Positions 45,137-53,462 of a DNA stretch of 64,000 bases are shown piece after piece; the stretch's first letter is position 1; each line of letters starts with the position of its first letter. The translations under genes and the position numbers were made by a program. The DNA comes from Propionibacteriaceae bacterium AM104-82 (lineage in GTDB: Bacteria; Actinomycetota; Actinomycetes; Propionibacteriales; Propionibacteriaceae): positions 310,001 through 374,000 of the forward strand of contig JAQDQK010000001.1 in the NCBI GenBank assembly GCA_027658995.1, written 5' to 3'. Below the pieces are notes generated by a model. It was not told the origin of the DNA and did not search any database. It worked only from the letters and a program-made list of their open reading frames with translations.

Positions 45137-47330
45137 GTGCATGATCATCTATCCCAAGCAGGACCAGCCGTTGGACAGCTCCGTCAAGCAGCGGGCGCTG
45201 ACGTTCTTCGACTCGCTCACGAAGGACGACACCTCGCCCGGGCTGCACATCGAACCGGTCAAGAACTCGGCAGACCCACGGGCTCGCACCGGTCGTGTCG
45301 ACCTCGAGTATCGCGCCCTGCTGTTCAAGCTGACCGGCGACGTGACCGCATACGTGGTGCACGGCATCTACAACCACGACGAGGCCTACGAGAAGGCATC
45401 GAAGGTCAAGCTGAGCCTCAACCCCATCAACGGGCTGCCGGACTTTCAGCAGGTCAGCGCACCACAAAAGTCGATCGTCTACGTGCCCGTCGCGGGCGAA
45501 GAATCTGGCCCCAAGCCCTTCCTGTCATTCAGCGCCGAAGACCTGACCGTGTCACTCGGCATCCCTCCGACCGTCGCGGAACAGGCCATCAAGTTCACCA
45601 CCAAGGAGTCGCTCGAGGCATACGCCGAGTCGCTCCCTGAGTGGCAAGGCTGTGCGCTCGCGTTGGTCGCAGAAGGTGAGTCCTTCTCGGTCATCGCCGA
45701 GGAGCTGTCCCTCATGCTGGCAACACCTGCCTCGCCCGAAGAGGCGATGTCGTCCTTCGACGACCCCGCACCCGCAACCGACCAGGCCCTGCTTGAGAGC
45801 TTCGACGCGCCCGCCGCGCAGATGGGGTACGCGAAGATCTCCGGCAGCGATGAGCTGCGACGCGTCATCGGCGGCGGCAACTTCGCGGCATGGCGCGTCT
45901 TCCTGCACCCGCAGCAGAGACGTTGGGCGCAGTCCGACTGGAAGGGTCCCTATCGGCTCGGAGGCGGGGCAGGAACCGGCAAGACGGTCGTCGTGCTGCA
46001 TCGAGCCTGCCGCCTTGCCCGTCAGAACCCAGAGGCGCCGATCGTCGTCACGACCTTCACCACCAACCTCGCCTCCGAGCTTGCGGCTGGCATCAAGGAC
46101 CTGGACCCCTCAGTCCAGATCGCCGGTGAACTGGGTCAGGCCGGAGTCTTTGCTCGTGGCATCGACGCCGTGGCGAGCGCCGTCATCAAGAGTGCAGGTA
46201 GCGACATTGGTGTCGCGGTCGCCTCGGTCCTTGGGGTCGGGCGAACCGACGTCCAAGGCAGGGCAGGCGCCGACCAGTGGAAGCATGCCCTTCAAGTTGC
46301 TGGCTTTGAGCTGCCCGAGAACCTTCGAAGAACAGCCTTCGTCCAGGCCGAGTACGAGATGATCGTCCTTCCGCAGCGGATCACCACCGAGGCGGAGTAT
46401 CTCAAGGCGGCACGGCCAGGCAGGGGAGTGCGCCTCGCGCGGGCGGCCCGGAAGGCTCTGTGGGAGGTATTCGCCGCCTATCGGTCCGCAGGCAGCCAGC
46501 GCGGCGTCATCGACTTCGCCGAGGCCGCCAGCATCGCCGCGGCCCACCTCGAGTCGCTGCCCTCGCGACCCGCACGCCACGTTCTCGTCGATGAGGGCCA
46601 GGACTTCAAGCCGTGCCATTGGCAGCTCGTGCGGGCCCTGGTGGCGGACTCCGGCAACGACATCTTCATTGTTGAAGACCCCCACCAGAGGATCTACGGA
46701 CAGAGGGTTCAGCTCTCCCGCTTCGGGATCCAAACGCGCGGCCGGTCGCGGAACCTGCGCCTCAACTACCGCACCACCGCGCAGAACCTCGCCTGGGCGG
46801 TGGGCGTCCTCAAGAACGTCACGGTCGTCGACTCGGACGGCGAGAAAGACTCGACCGACGGCTATCTCTCGGCCCGGAGTGGGCCGGTGCCGGTCATCAA
46901 GGCCTGCGCCGACGCGGGTGCGGAGCTGGACTATGCGGCGAAGCTCGTCACGTCGTGGCTCGCCGACACGGAACACCCGGAGTCGATCGGAATCCTGGTG
47001 CGTGACCGGGCGTCCAGGGAACGCGTCGTGTCCGGGCTCGCTGAGCGCGGAGTGACCGTGCGCGCCCTCGACGCCGGTGCCGTCAAACCGGGTGCCCCGG
47101 TCGCGCTGACGATGCACCGGGCAAAGGGCACGGAGTTCGCGAAGGTCCTGCTCTTCGGGGTCTCGGAGAAGTCGATCCCGATGGGCGTCAAGGATTACGA
47201 CTACAACCCGGACGACCACGGAGAGGCATTGCTCCGCGAGCGATCGCTCCTGTACGTGGCCGCCTCCCGCGCGAGGGACGAACTGGCGATCTCCTTCTCG
47301 GGTCCTCCCAGCCCGTTGATGCCTGGATAG
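45129..47330 (+). CDS. UvrD-like SF1 helicase with RelE-like N-terminal domain
   Basis: A 733-aa protein. Residues 1-110 (GLHIEPVKN, RTGRVDLEYRALLFKL, YVVHGIYNHDEAYEKA) look like a RelE/ParE fold. The helicase part has Walker A GGGAGTGKT (278-286), HVLVDEGQDFKPCHWQL (about 484), LRLNYRTTAQNLAW, VALTMHRAKGTEFAKVLLF (about 657) and SLLYVAASRARDELAI (about 705). The usual UvrD accessory domains are small. The start codon lies in ATGGGTGA overlapping the giant helicase, implying coupled translation and probably a shared complex. An ATG at 45141 is an alternative. Confidence 0.85.
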   Translation: MGECMIIYPKQDQPLDSSVKQRALTFFDSLTKDDTSPGLHIEPVKNSADPRARTGRVDLEYRALLFKLTGDVTAYVVHGIYNHDEAYEKASKVKLSLNPINGLPDFQQVSAPQKSIVYVPVAGEESGPKPFLSFSAEDLTVSLGIPPTVAEQAIKFTTKESLEAYAESLPEWQGCALALVAEGESFSVIAEELSLMLATPASPEEAMSSFDDPAPATDQALLESFDAPAAQMGYAKISGSDELRRVIGGGNFAAWRVFLHPQQRRWAQSDWKGPYRLGGGAGTGKTVVVLHRACRLARQNPEAPIVVTTFTTNLASELAAGIKDLDPSVQIAGELGQAGVFARGIDAVASAVIKSAGSDIGVAVASVLGVGRTDVQGRAGADQWKHALQVAGFELPENLRRTAFVQAEYEMIVLPQRITTEAEYLKAARPGRGVRLARAARKALWEVFAAYRSAGSQRGVIDFAEAASIAAAHLESLPSRPARHVLVDEGQDFKPCHWQLVRALVADSGNDIFIVEDPHQRIYGQRVQLSRFGIQTRGRSRNLRLNYRTTAQNLAWAVGVLKNVTVVDSDGEKDSTDGYLSARSGPVPVIKACADAGAELDYAAKLVTSWLADTEHPESIGILVRDRASRERVVSGLAERGVTVRALDAGAVKPGAPVALTMHRAKGTEFAKVLLFGVSEKSIPMGVKDYDYNPDDHGEALLRERSLLYVAASRARDELAISFSGPPSPLMPG

Positions 47331-47333
47331 CCG

Positions 47334-48593
47334 ATGGTTGAGTGGGAGGGCGAGGCGGACGACGGGTCGCTAGACGACGAGAAGGCCTCCGAGTGGATCA
47401 CGCGGATTACGCGGGTCGTTGTGTGGTCCTTCATGCTTCTGGGGCTGGGCCTGGTAGTCGCCGCGTCGATGCGGTCCGCCTGCGCCGTCTGGGACGGCGA
47501 TTGCGGCGTGCCCGACGAATTGGCGGGCCTGTCGGTGGCCATCGTCGGGGTGGTCGTTGCCCTCTTCCTGGCGGTGGCGCTCTCCAGCGGGTCTCGCAAA
47601 CCCTTGCCCGGAGGTTGGCTAGATGTCACCTACCTAGTCAGTCTTGTTGTGTTCGTAACCCTCGCAGCAGCCTTCTTGTGCAGCATCCTGTTCGGGTTCG
47701 CTCTCCTCGAGGGCAAGCTGCTTCCGGCCGTTGTCTGCGGTGCGTGCATCTTCCTTCTCATCGGGCTGTTCCTCGTTCAACTTCAGACCGGCTCGGAACG
47801 TCGACTCCGCCTCGCCGTCGCGAGGCGCTCGCTCCGTGCGCTTGAACTCCGAACCCTGCCACAGGAGCGGGCGGATTTTCCGCTGCTGACGATCGGAGAT
47901 GGGGTCGTGGGCGCAGCCCTTGCGATGATCGTCGCAGGTACTGCCTTTGCGCCGATCACGCTTCTAGTGGCTGTGGCGACCGCATTCGGGACTCATTCGT
48001 TCTTCTCTCATCGTCCCCGCGGGTGGCCCGTGTGGGTTGGCCTGGTGGTGCTGCTGTGGGCCGGATCCATCGCGCTGGGCACGCCTCCGGCCGAGACTGC
48101 GACCGCGTGCGGGTTCGCCTTCGTGGTCTCGTACGCTCGGGGCGCGTTTCCTCTCGATCGCCCGGCAGTGGTCGTGCTCGGATTTGTTCTGCACCTGTGC
48201 GCGCTCGCGTGGTGTGTGGCTCACCTGTTTGAGCTCGCCGCGTGGCCGTCGATGGCGGGAGTGTTTGGTCTCGTGACGATTCAGGCCGTGTGCATGGTCA
48301 CCCTCATCTGGGCCCTGCCTCCGGGAGGTAGTCCTCGCCGTGCCAGCCTGATCTACTTCGCAGCCTGCGCCGTGGCTGTCGGCCTTGTGTCCGTCGGATT
48401 GTCCTTGTCATCCAATCCATTGGCTTCGCTAGGCATGCTGCTTCTTGTGGTGGGCGGTGGGGTCGTGGCCTGGCGCACCGGCACGCTGGTTTGCGTCGCG
48501 CGGGCCCGGCTCCTGAAGGATCGCGAGACGGTTCAAACCGCCATCGATCGCCTCATGCGAGGCGAAGGGGTCTCGGGGCCCCCTCCGCCATGA
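47334..48593 (+). CDS. Polytopic membrane protein of the island, function unknown
   Basis: A 419-aa protein with about ten hydrophobic segments between residues 25 and 390 and an acidic N-terminal tail (EWEGEADDGSLDDEKASEW). No transporter or enzyme motif is visible. It starts 3 bases after the UvrD-like gene, so it belongs to that operon and might be a membrane component or effector of the system. Its stop overlaps the next gene's start by 4 bases (ATGA). Confidence 0.7.
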   Translation: MVEWEGEADDGSLDDEKASEWITRITRVVVWSFMLLGLGLVVAASMRSACAVWDGDCGVPDELAGLSVAIVGVVVALFLAVALSSGSRKPLPGGWLDVTYLVSLVVFVTLAAAFLCSILFGFALLEGKLLPAVVCGACIFLLIGLFLVQLQTGSERRLRLAVARRSLRALELRTLPQERADFPLLTIGDGVVGAALAMIVAGTAFAPITLLVAVATAFGTHSFFSHRPRGWPVWVGLVVLLWAGSIALGTPPAETATACGFAFVVSYARGAFPLDRPAVVVLGFVLHLCALAWCVAHLFELAAWPSMAGVFGLVTIQAVCMVTLIWALPPGGSPRRASLIYFAACAVAVGLVSVGLSLSSNPLASLGMLLLVVGGGVVAWRTGTLVCVARARLLKDRETVQTAIDRLMRGEGVSGPPPP

Positions 48594-49645
48594 GCCATTT
48601 CGAGCGTCTCCTGGCGGGCCCCCGCGGGCGGCGGTTCCTGCTCCAGTTCGTCCAGGCCTCCGAGTACGAAGCGGCGGGGCAGAGCGGCGACCTGCCGCTG
48701 TCCTCAGCGGTGTTTCACACCACCTACCGGATCGAGAGGAGGCTCGGCCGGTCGATCTCCATTCTCAGTTCCGAGCCCTTCACAGGGCCGCGCCTCGACG
48801 TCGGCGACGTCGTCGCGGCGCTGCCGGGCGCGCCGCTCGCCGAGCCGACCGACGAACTCCTTCTCGACGCCCTGAAGGGCAGCGTCGACGCCGCCATGTA
48901 CTGGCAGGAGCCAGACGGCGACGACCTGCTCTGCGCGATCCCGGTGGTCCGCGACGGGCTCGCCCGGGTCGCCGAGCACCTCGCAGGCTCTTCGTTGCTC
49001 GAACGCTGGGCGCGGCCGATGGACCCGGCCGACCAACGCTCGCTCGTCTGGGAGGAGCAGTGGTACCGGACGGAAGCCATCGACCTGCGCCGCTGGCGCA
49101 ACGACGCCCTCTCGTCGGAGCGGCGCGCGTTGACGGACCGACCAGCACGGGCCGACGCCAACGTCAGCGGCAACTGGTGGTCGTGCCCGCCCCAGGAACT
49201 GCGCAGGTCGACCGGATCGGCGCCGGACGGGCTTCCGCTCGGCATGCACCTGATCGAGGACACGCTCGGCTGGGCCGAGGCCGACGCCACCCGCCTGCGG
49301 ATCGACCCGAAGGCGCGCGTCCTCGAGATCGCCTCCGCCGATCACTGGGCGCGCCTGTGCCGCGACCATCCCCTCGACGTCACGGCCAGCCGACGCCACG
49401 ACTGGTACCGGACGACCGGACGCGACGGCGCCTGGGTCGTGCCCGACTGGTGCGCGGTCGCCGAGCACTACGACGGCGTCCACCTCACGATCGCCTGCTA
49501 CCTGGAGGCCGCCACCACGGCGATCCCCGTCGACGGCGACCGCGCGAGCGTGATCGCGGGCTGCGACCCCGACTCCACCTGGTGGCTGAACGAGGCCGTC
49601 GTCACGCCCGAGGGCGTCGAGAGGCTGCGCATCGAAGGCGGCTAG
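48590..49645 (+). CDS. Conserved actinobacterial hypothetical protein
   Basis: A 351-aa cytoplasmic protein starting HFERLLAGPRGRRFLLQF, with AAMYWQEPDGDDLL, LHLIEDTLGWAEADATRLRI-like text, and LDVTASRRHDWYRTTGRDG followed by WVVPDWCAVAEHYDGVHLT. This pattern appears to belong to a conserved actinobacterial family of unknown function rather than a defence gene. The ATG at 48590 overlaps the preceding stop; an in-frame extension to 48491 runs inside the membrane gene and is unlikely. GC-biased codon use resumes here, marking the right edge of the island. Confidence 0.75.
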   Translation: MSHFERLLAGPRGRRFLLQFVQASEYEAAGQSGDLPLSSAVFHTTYRIERRLGRSISILSSEPFTGPRLDVGDVVAALPGAPLAEPTDELLLDALKGSVDAAMYWQEPDGDDLLCAIPVVRDGLARVAEHLAGSSLLERWARPMDPADQRSLVWEEQWYRTEAIDLRRWRNDALSSERRALTDRPARADANVSGNWWSCPPQELRRSTGSAPDGLPLGMHLIEDTLGWAEADATRLRIDPKARVLEIASADHWARLCRDHPLDVTASRRHDWYRTTGRDGAWVVPDWCAVAEHYDGVHLTIACYLEAATTAIPVDGDRASVIAGCDPDSTWWLNEAVVTPEGVERLRIEGG

Positions 49646-49667
49646 GAGGGTTCAGTACCCTGGCCGG

Positions 49668-51704
49668 ATGCATGAGATTGATGAGTTCGGTTGGCTCGAA
49701 GACGTCGAGGGCGCCGAGGCGCTCGCCTGGGTCCGCGACCGCAACGCCGAGGCCGAGGCCGAACTGACCGACGACGCAGGGTTCGCCGACCTCGAGGCCC
49801 AACTCAGGACCATCTTCGACTCCGACCAGCAGATCCCCATGGTCACCAAGCGCGGCGACCGCTACTACAACTTCTGGCGCGACGCCGAGCACCCGCGCGG
49901 CATCTGGCGCCGCACCACCCTGGAGAGTTACCGCACCCCGACGCCCGAGTGGGAGACCGTCCTCGACCTCGACGCCCTCAACGAGGCCGAGGGCGAGAAC
50001 TGGGTATGGCACGGCGTCGAGACGCTGCGCCCCGAGCACCCCCGCGTCCTGATCGACCTGTCGCGCGGCGGCGCAGACGCAGACGTCACCCGCGAGTTCG
50101 ACCTGGACACCCTGAGCTTCGTCGAGGACGGCTTCTTCCGGCCCGAGTCAAAGGGCACCCTGACCTGGCGCGACCCCGACTCGGTGTTCCTGGTCTCCGC
50201 GCTCGGCCCCGACACCGTCAACCGCGCAGGCTACGCCCGCACCGCGCGCGTCTGGCGCCGCGGCACCCCGATGAGCGAGGCCGAGATCGTCTTCGAGGGC
50301 CCGGCCGACAACGTCGGCTACGGCATCCACGCCCTCCGCGACCACACGCCGGGATTCGAGCGCGACCTGCTGCTGCACTACCTCGACAACCGCGACTCCG
50401 ACCTCTACCTCGGCGACGGCCACGGCGGCTACAGGCGCCTCGACGCGCCCGCCTCCGCGATCGCCCGCGTGCACCGCGAATGGCTCACCCTCGAACTGCG
50501 CGACCCGTGGACCCTCGGCGACGTCACCCACCCGGCAGGATCGCTGCTGATCGGCCGACTCGACGACTACCTGGCGGGCGGGCGCGACCTCACCGCCCTG
50601 TTCATCCCCACCGACACCTCGGCGCTGGCCGACGTCACCTTCACCCGCGACCACGTCGTGCTCAACGTGCTCACCGACGTCGCCAGTTCGCTCACCGTCG
50701 CCACGCCGACGCAGGACGGATGGGCCACCCGTCCGCTGCCGGGCGTCCCGCGGTTGGGCACCATCCACGCGGGCGCCGTCGACGACGAGGAGTCCAACGC
50801 CGTCTGGCTCGTGGTCACCGACTACCTGACTCCCACCTCGCTGCTGCTCACCGACCTCGACGCCGACCAGGCCCCCGAGACGCTCAAGTCCGAGCCCGCC
50901 TTCTTCGACGCCACCGGGCTGGCCGTAACCCAGCGGTTCGCCACCTCCGAGGACGGCACTCGCGTGCCCTACTTCCTCGTCGCCCGCGACGACCTGCCCC
51001 TCGACGGCAGCACGCCGACGCTGCTCTACGGCTACGGCGGGTTCGAGATCTCGCTGACGCCGGGCTACGCGCCCTCCGTCGGCAAGGGCTGGCTCGAGCG
51101 CGGCGGCGCCTACGTCGTCGCCAACATCCGCGGCGGCGGCGAGTACGGCCCGCGCTGGCACCAGGCCGCGCTGCGCGGGAACAGGCACCGCGCCTACGAG
51201 GACTTCGCCGCGGTCGCCCGCGACCTCGTCTCGACCGGGGTCACCACTGCCGACCGGCTCGGCGTGCGCGGCGGAAGCAACGGCGGCCTGCTGACGGGCA
51301 ACATGCTCACGCAGTACCCGGAACTCTTCGGCGCCGTCGTCATCCAGGTGCCGCTGCTCGACATGCGCCGCTACAGCCACCTCCTGGCGGGCGCGTCGTG
51401 GATGGGCGAGTACGGCGACCCCGACGACCCTGCCGACTGGGACTTCATCAAGGGGTTCTCGCCCTACCACCTTGTCGACGCGGAGCGCGCTTACCCGCCC
51501 GCGCTGCTGCTGACGTCGACGCGCGACGACCGCGTCCACCCCGGCCACGCGCGCAAGATGATGGCCCGCCTGATGGACGCAGGCAAGGACGTGCGCTACT
51601 TCGAGAACATCGAGGGCGGCCACGGGGGAGCCGCAGACAACGGCCAACGCGCACACATGGAGGCGCTCTACCTGACCTTCCTGCGCGGCCAACTCGGGCT
51701 CTGA
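49668..51704 (+). CDS. Prolyl oligopeptidase family serine peptidase (S9A)
   Basis: A 678-aa cytoplasmic peptidase. The N-terminal beta-propeller spans about 70-410 and starts from YYNFWRDAEHPRGIWRRT. The alpha/beta-hydrolase domain has the nucleophile in RGGSNGGLLTGNM (Ser near 536), the Asp in TSTRDDRVHPGHA and the His in IEGGHGG. YGYGGFEISLTPGYAP and NIRGGGEYG are family signatures. It cleaves short peptides after proline. No signal peptide is present. ATG at 49668 follows the preceding gene by 22 bases. Confidence 0.93.
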   Translation: MHEIDEFGWLEDVEGAEALAWVRDRNAEAEAELTDDAGFADLEAQLRTIFDSDQQIPMVTKRGDRYYNFWRDAEHPRGIWRRTTLESYRTPTPEWETVLDLDALNEAEGENWVWHGVETLRPEHPRVLIDLSRGGADADVTREFDLDTLSFVEDGFFRPESKGTLTWRDPDSVFLVSALGPDTVNRAGYARTARVWRRGTPMSEAEIVFEGPADNVGYGIHALRDHTPGFERDLLLHYLDNRDSDLYLGDGHGGYRRLDAPASAIARVHREWLTLELRDPWTLGDVTHPAGSLLIGRLDDYLAGGRDLTALFIPTDTSALADVTFTRDHVVLNVLTDVASSLTVATPTQDGWATRPLPGVPRLGTIHAGAVDDEESNAVWLVVTDYLTPTSLLLTDLDADQAPETLKSEPAFFDATGLAVTQRFATSEDGTRVPYFLVARDDLPLDGSTPTLLYGYGGFEISLTPGYAPSVGKGWLERGGAYVVANIRGGGEYGPRWHQAALRGNRHRAYEDFAAVARDLVSTGVTTADRLGVRGGSNGGLLTGNMLTQYPELFGAVVIQVPLLDMRRYSHLLAGASWMGEYGDPDDPADWDFIKGFSPYHLVDAERAYPPALLLTSTRDDRVHPGHARKMMARLMDAGKDVRYFENIEGGHGGAADNGQRAHMEALYLTFLRGQLGL

Positions 51705-51738
51705 AACTGGGAGCCTGAATCCGCTCACGGCAGAACGA

Positions 51739-51753
51739 CCCCGCCCTGCGGGG
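51739..51753. promoter_or_regulatory. Short GC inverted repeat before popR-like gene
   Basis: CCCCGC and GCGGGG around a CCT loop (51739-51753) lie 22 bases before the regulator's ATG. It contains a CGC-N3-GCG core and could be a weak terminator of the peptidase gene or a regulator site. Confidence 0.3.
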
Positions 51754-51774
51754 AGGGCTGCATAGGCTGGGGCA

Positions 51775-52107
51775 ATGACGGCACCGCAAACGCCCCTCCA
51801 GCCGACCCGCCCCGCCGAAGATCCGGGTCCGCTGTGGCGTGAACTCATCGGCGGCGTGCTGCGCGAGGCCCGCCTCGCGGGTGAGCAGCGCCTCGTCGAC
51901 GTCGCCCGGCGCGCCGGGGTCTCGGCCCAGTACCTGTCCGAGGTCGAGCGCGGCCTGAAGGACCCGTCCTCCGAACTGCTCGGCGCCATGGCCGGTGCCC
52001 TCGACCTGACCGTGCTCGACGTCGCCTCCCGCGTCCTCGACCGGCAGGCCGCCGCCGTAGCGGCTACCTCACCCGCGTCGCGCGGGGCCTTCTGCCTGGC
52101 GGCCTGA
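51775..52107 (+). CDS. popR: XRE-family regulator, PopR/ClgR paralogue
   Basis: A 110-aa protein with a helix-turn-helix (about 25-85: GGVLREARLAGEQRLVDVARRAGVS, then YLSEVERGLKDPSSELL) that closely resembles ClgR. It is convergent with the clpP pair. In Streptomyces, PopR is a ClgR paralogue that activates clpP3-clpP4, and its Ala-rich C-terminus is a degradation signal; this protein ends RGAFCLAA, which is also a plausible degron. The symbol is assigned on that analogy. A second ClgR-type gene is at 62884. Confidence 0.75.
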   Translation: MTAPQTPLQPTRPAEDPGPLWRELIGGVLREARLAGEQRLVDVARRAGVSAQYLSEVERGLKDPSSELLGAMAGALDLTVLDVASRVLDRQAAAVAATSPASRGAFCLAA

Positions 52108-52132
52108 ACGTCGCAGCGCCGGAGCGTCACGC

Positions 52133-52723
52133 TCAGGGCCGTGACGACAGCACGGCGTCGACGATGCCGTATTCGACGGCGCGCCCGGGCGTCAGCACCA
52201 GGTCCCGCTCGGTGTCCTCCCGGACCTGCTCGGCGCTGCGGCCGGTGTGCTCGGCGAGCAGCACCTCCAGCAGGCTGCGCGTCCGCTCGAGTTCCTCGGC
52301 CTCCAGGATCAGGTCCGGGATCGTGCCCCTGCTCTCCGCGGCCGGTTGGTGCAGGACCACGCGGCCGTGCGGCAGGATCTGCCGGTACCCCTTCGCCCCG
52401 CCCGCGAGCAGCACTGCCGCGGTCGCGACCGCCTGCCCGACGCAGGTCGTCTCGACGCGCGGCCGGACGAACTGCATCGCGTCGTAGATGGCGAGCATCG
52501 CCGTGACGGAGCCGCCGGGGGAGTTCAGGTACATGCTGATCGGCGTGTCCGGGGCGTCCGACTCGAGGTGGATGAGTTGCGCGATCACGGCGTTGGCGAC
52601 CCCGTCGTCGATGGGGGTGCCGAGGTAGAGGATCCGGTCGGCGAGCAGGCGCGAGTAGATGTCGGTGGTCCGCTCGCCCCGCTCGGTGCGGGTCGACACG
52701 TAGGGAAGCGGGTAACCGGTCAT
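52133..52723 (-). CDS. ClpP-family protein lacking the catalytic serine
   Basis: A 196-aa ClpP homologue. The fold is intact (DRILYLGTPID, MYLNSPGGSVTAMLAIYD, GAKGYRQILPHGRVVLHQPA, EDTERDLVLTPGRAVEYGIVD). The block that reads GQAASMGA in E. coli ClpP is GQAVATAA here, so the nucleophilic Ser is Ala; codons GCG GTC GCG ACC confirm it. His (VVLHQP) and Asp (EDTERD) remain. It overlaps the upstream clpP by 4 bases (ATGA). It is probably a structural, ClpR-like ring subunit that works only with its active partner. Confidence 0.88.
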   Translation of the reverse strand: MTGYPLPYVSTRTERGERTTDIYSRLLADRILYLGTPIDDGVANAVIAQLIHLESDAPDTPISMYLNSPGGSVTAMLAIYDAMQFVRPRVETTCVGQAVATAAVLLAGGAKGYRQILPHGRVVLHQPAAESRGTIPDLILEAEELERTRSLLEVLLAEHTGRSAEQVREDTERDLVLTPGRAVEYGIVDAVLSSRP

Positions 52724-53331
52724 GCCGCCGCCCCCAGACCGATCGCCTGGCGGGGCCGTGGCCGGATCTCGTCGAGCGTGCTCACGACCCGGTCGACGAA
52801 GCCGTAGGCGAGCGCCTCCTCTGCCCCGAACCAGCGGTCGCGCCGCGAGTCCCGCTCGACCTGTGCGACGTCCTGACCCGTGTCGGCCGCGATCAGCGAG
52901 AGCACCGTGTCACGCGTGGAACGCAGCCCGTCGGCCTGGATCGCCACGTCTCCGGCGCTGCCGCCGAAGCCCGCCGACCCCTGGTGGAGCAGCACCCGCG
53001 AGTGCGCGAGCGCGAACCGGTTGCCGGGAGAGCCGGCGCTCAGCAGGAACTGGCCCGCGCTGTAGGCCATGCCGAGGTTGACGGTGCGCACCGTGTTCGG
53101 GATCAGCCGCATGGTGTCGCGGATCGCGAGCATCGCGGGCACCGAGCCTCCTGGCGAGTTGATCCACAGGTAGATGTCGGAGGCGGGGTCCTCGGTCGCA
53201 AGCAGGATCAGCGCGGCACACAACCGGTTGCCGAGCGTCTCGTCCAGCGGTGAGCCGAGCAGCAGGGTGCGCTGCTCGAGGAGCCGGGCCGCCAGCGCGT
53301 CGTCGAGGGCGGTGAGTGGATTTTCAGTCAT
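52720..53331 (-). CDS. clpP: ATP-dependent Clp protease proteolytic subunit (active)
   Basis: A 203-aa ClpP with the catalytic Ser in NLGMAYSAGQFLLSAG, the His in RVLLHQGSAG and the Asp in VERDSRRDRWF. It starts at the ATG at 53331 (MTENPLTALDD); the longer frame to 53406 is rejected because it would cover the promoter. It is translationally coupled to the serine-less paralogue, so the two likely form a mixed two-ring protease, comparable to ClpP3P4. Neither gene sits with tig or clpX, so this is probably the accessory ClpP pair. Confidence 0.88.
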   Translation of the reverse strand: MTENPLTALDDALAARLLEQRTLLLGSPLDETLGNRLCAALILLATEDPASDIYLWINSPGGSVPAMLAIRDTMRLIPNTVRTVNLGMAYSAGQFLLSAGSPGNRFALAHSRVLLHQGSAGFGGSAGDVAIQADGLRSTRDTVLSLIAADTGQDVAQVERDSRRDRWFGAEEALAYGFVDRVVSTLDEIRPRPRQAIGLGAAA

Positions 53332-53388
53332 GCAACGATCCTGTCCCGCGCACCGCCGCGGACAAGGCGGCGCCGCCCTCAGCGGATC

Positions 53389-53399
53389 CGCCCAGAGCG
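53389..53399 (-). promoter_or_regulatory. Candidate PopR/ClgR operator upstream of the clpP pair
   Basis: CGCCCAGAGCG lies 58 bases upstream of the active clpP ATG and fits the ClgR core CGC-Y-N-A-N-R-GCG; the flanks extend it to CCGC/GCGG. The core is short for a GC-rich genome, so a chance match is possible. Confidence 0.35.
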
Positions 53400-53462
53400 G
53401 CGCCACTGGCCAAGCGGTCCCGGCTCCGCGGCGCGGGGTGTCGCACCGCTACCCTTGCCCCC

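Larger units (their letters stand above)
19891..48593. other. Composite defence / DNA-processing island with TerY-P switch
   Basis: Eleven consecutive genes are of defence or DNA-processing type (the last is an uncharacterised membrane protein), flanked by leuCD and by core genes. Order: SF1 helicase-nuclease, SNF2 ATPase, N6-adenine methyltransferase (all +); PP2C, TerY-like vWA, kinase, PIN protein (all -); DUF262-HNH-RAMA enzyme (-); DEAD/DUF1998 helicase, RelE-like/UvrD helicase, polytopic membrane protein (all +). Codon choice is looser than in the core genes, most clearly at 30.8-36.6 kb. No integrase, transposase or direct repeats at the ends were found. Confidence 0.8.

Noticed and set aside
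19891..48593. Calling the island a complete DISARM or BREX system
   Set aside because: Only parts resemble DISARM; drmC-type PLD, separate drmB, pglZ and brxC/L genes were not seen.
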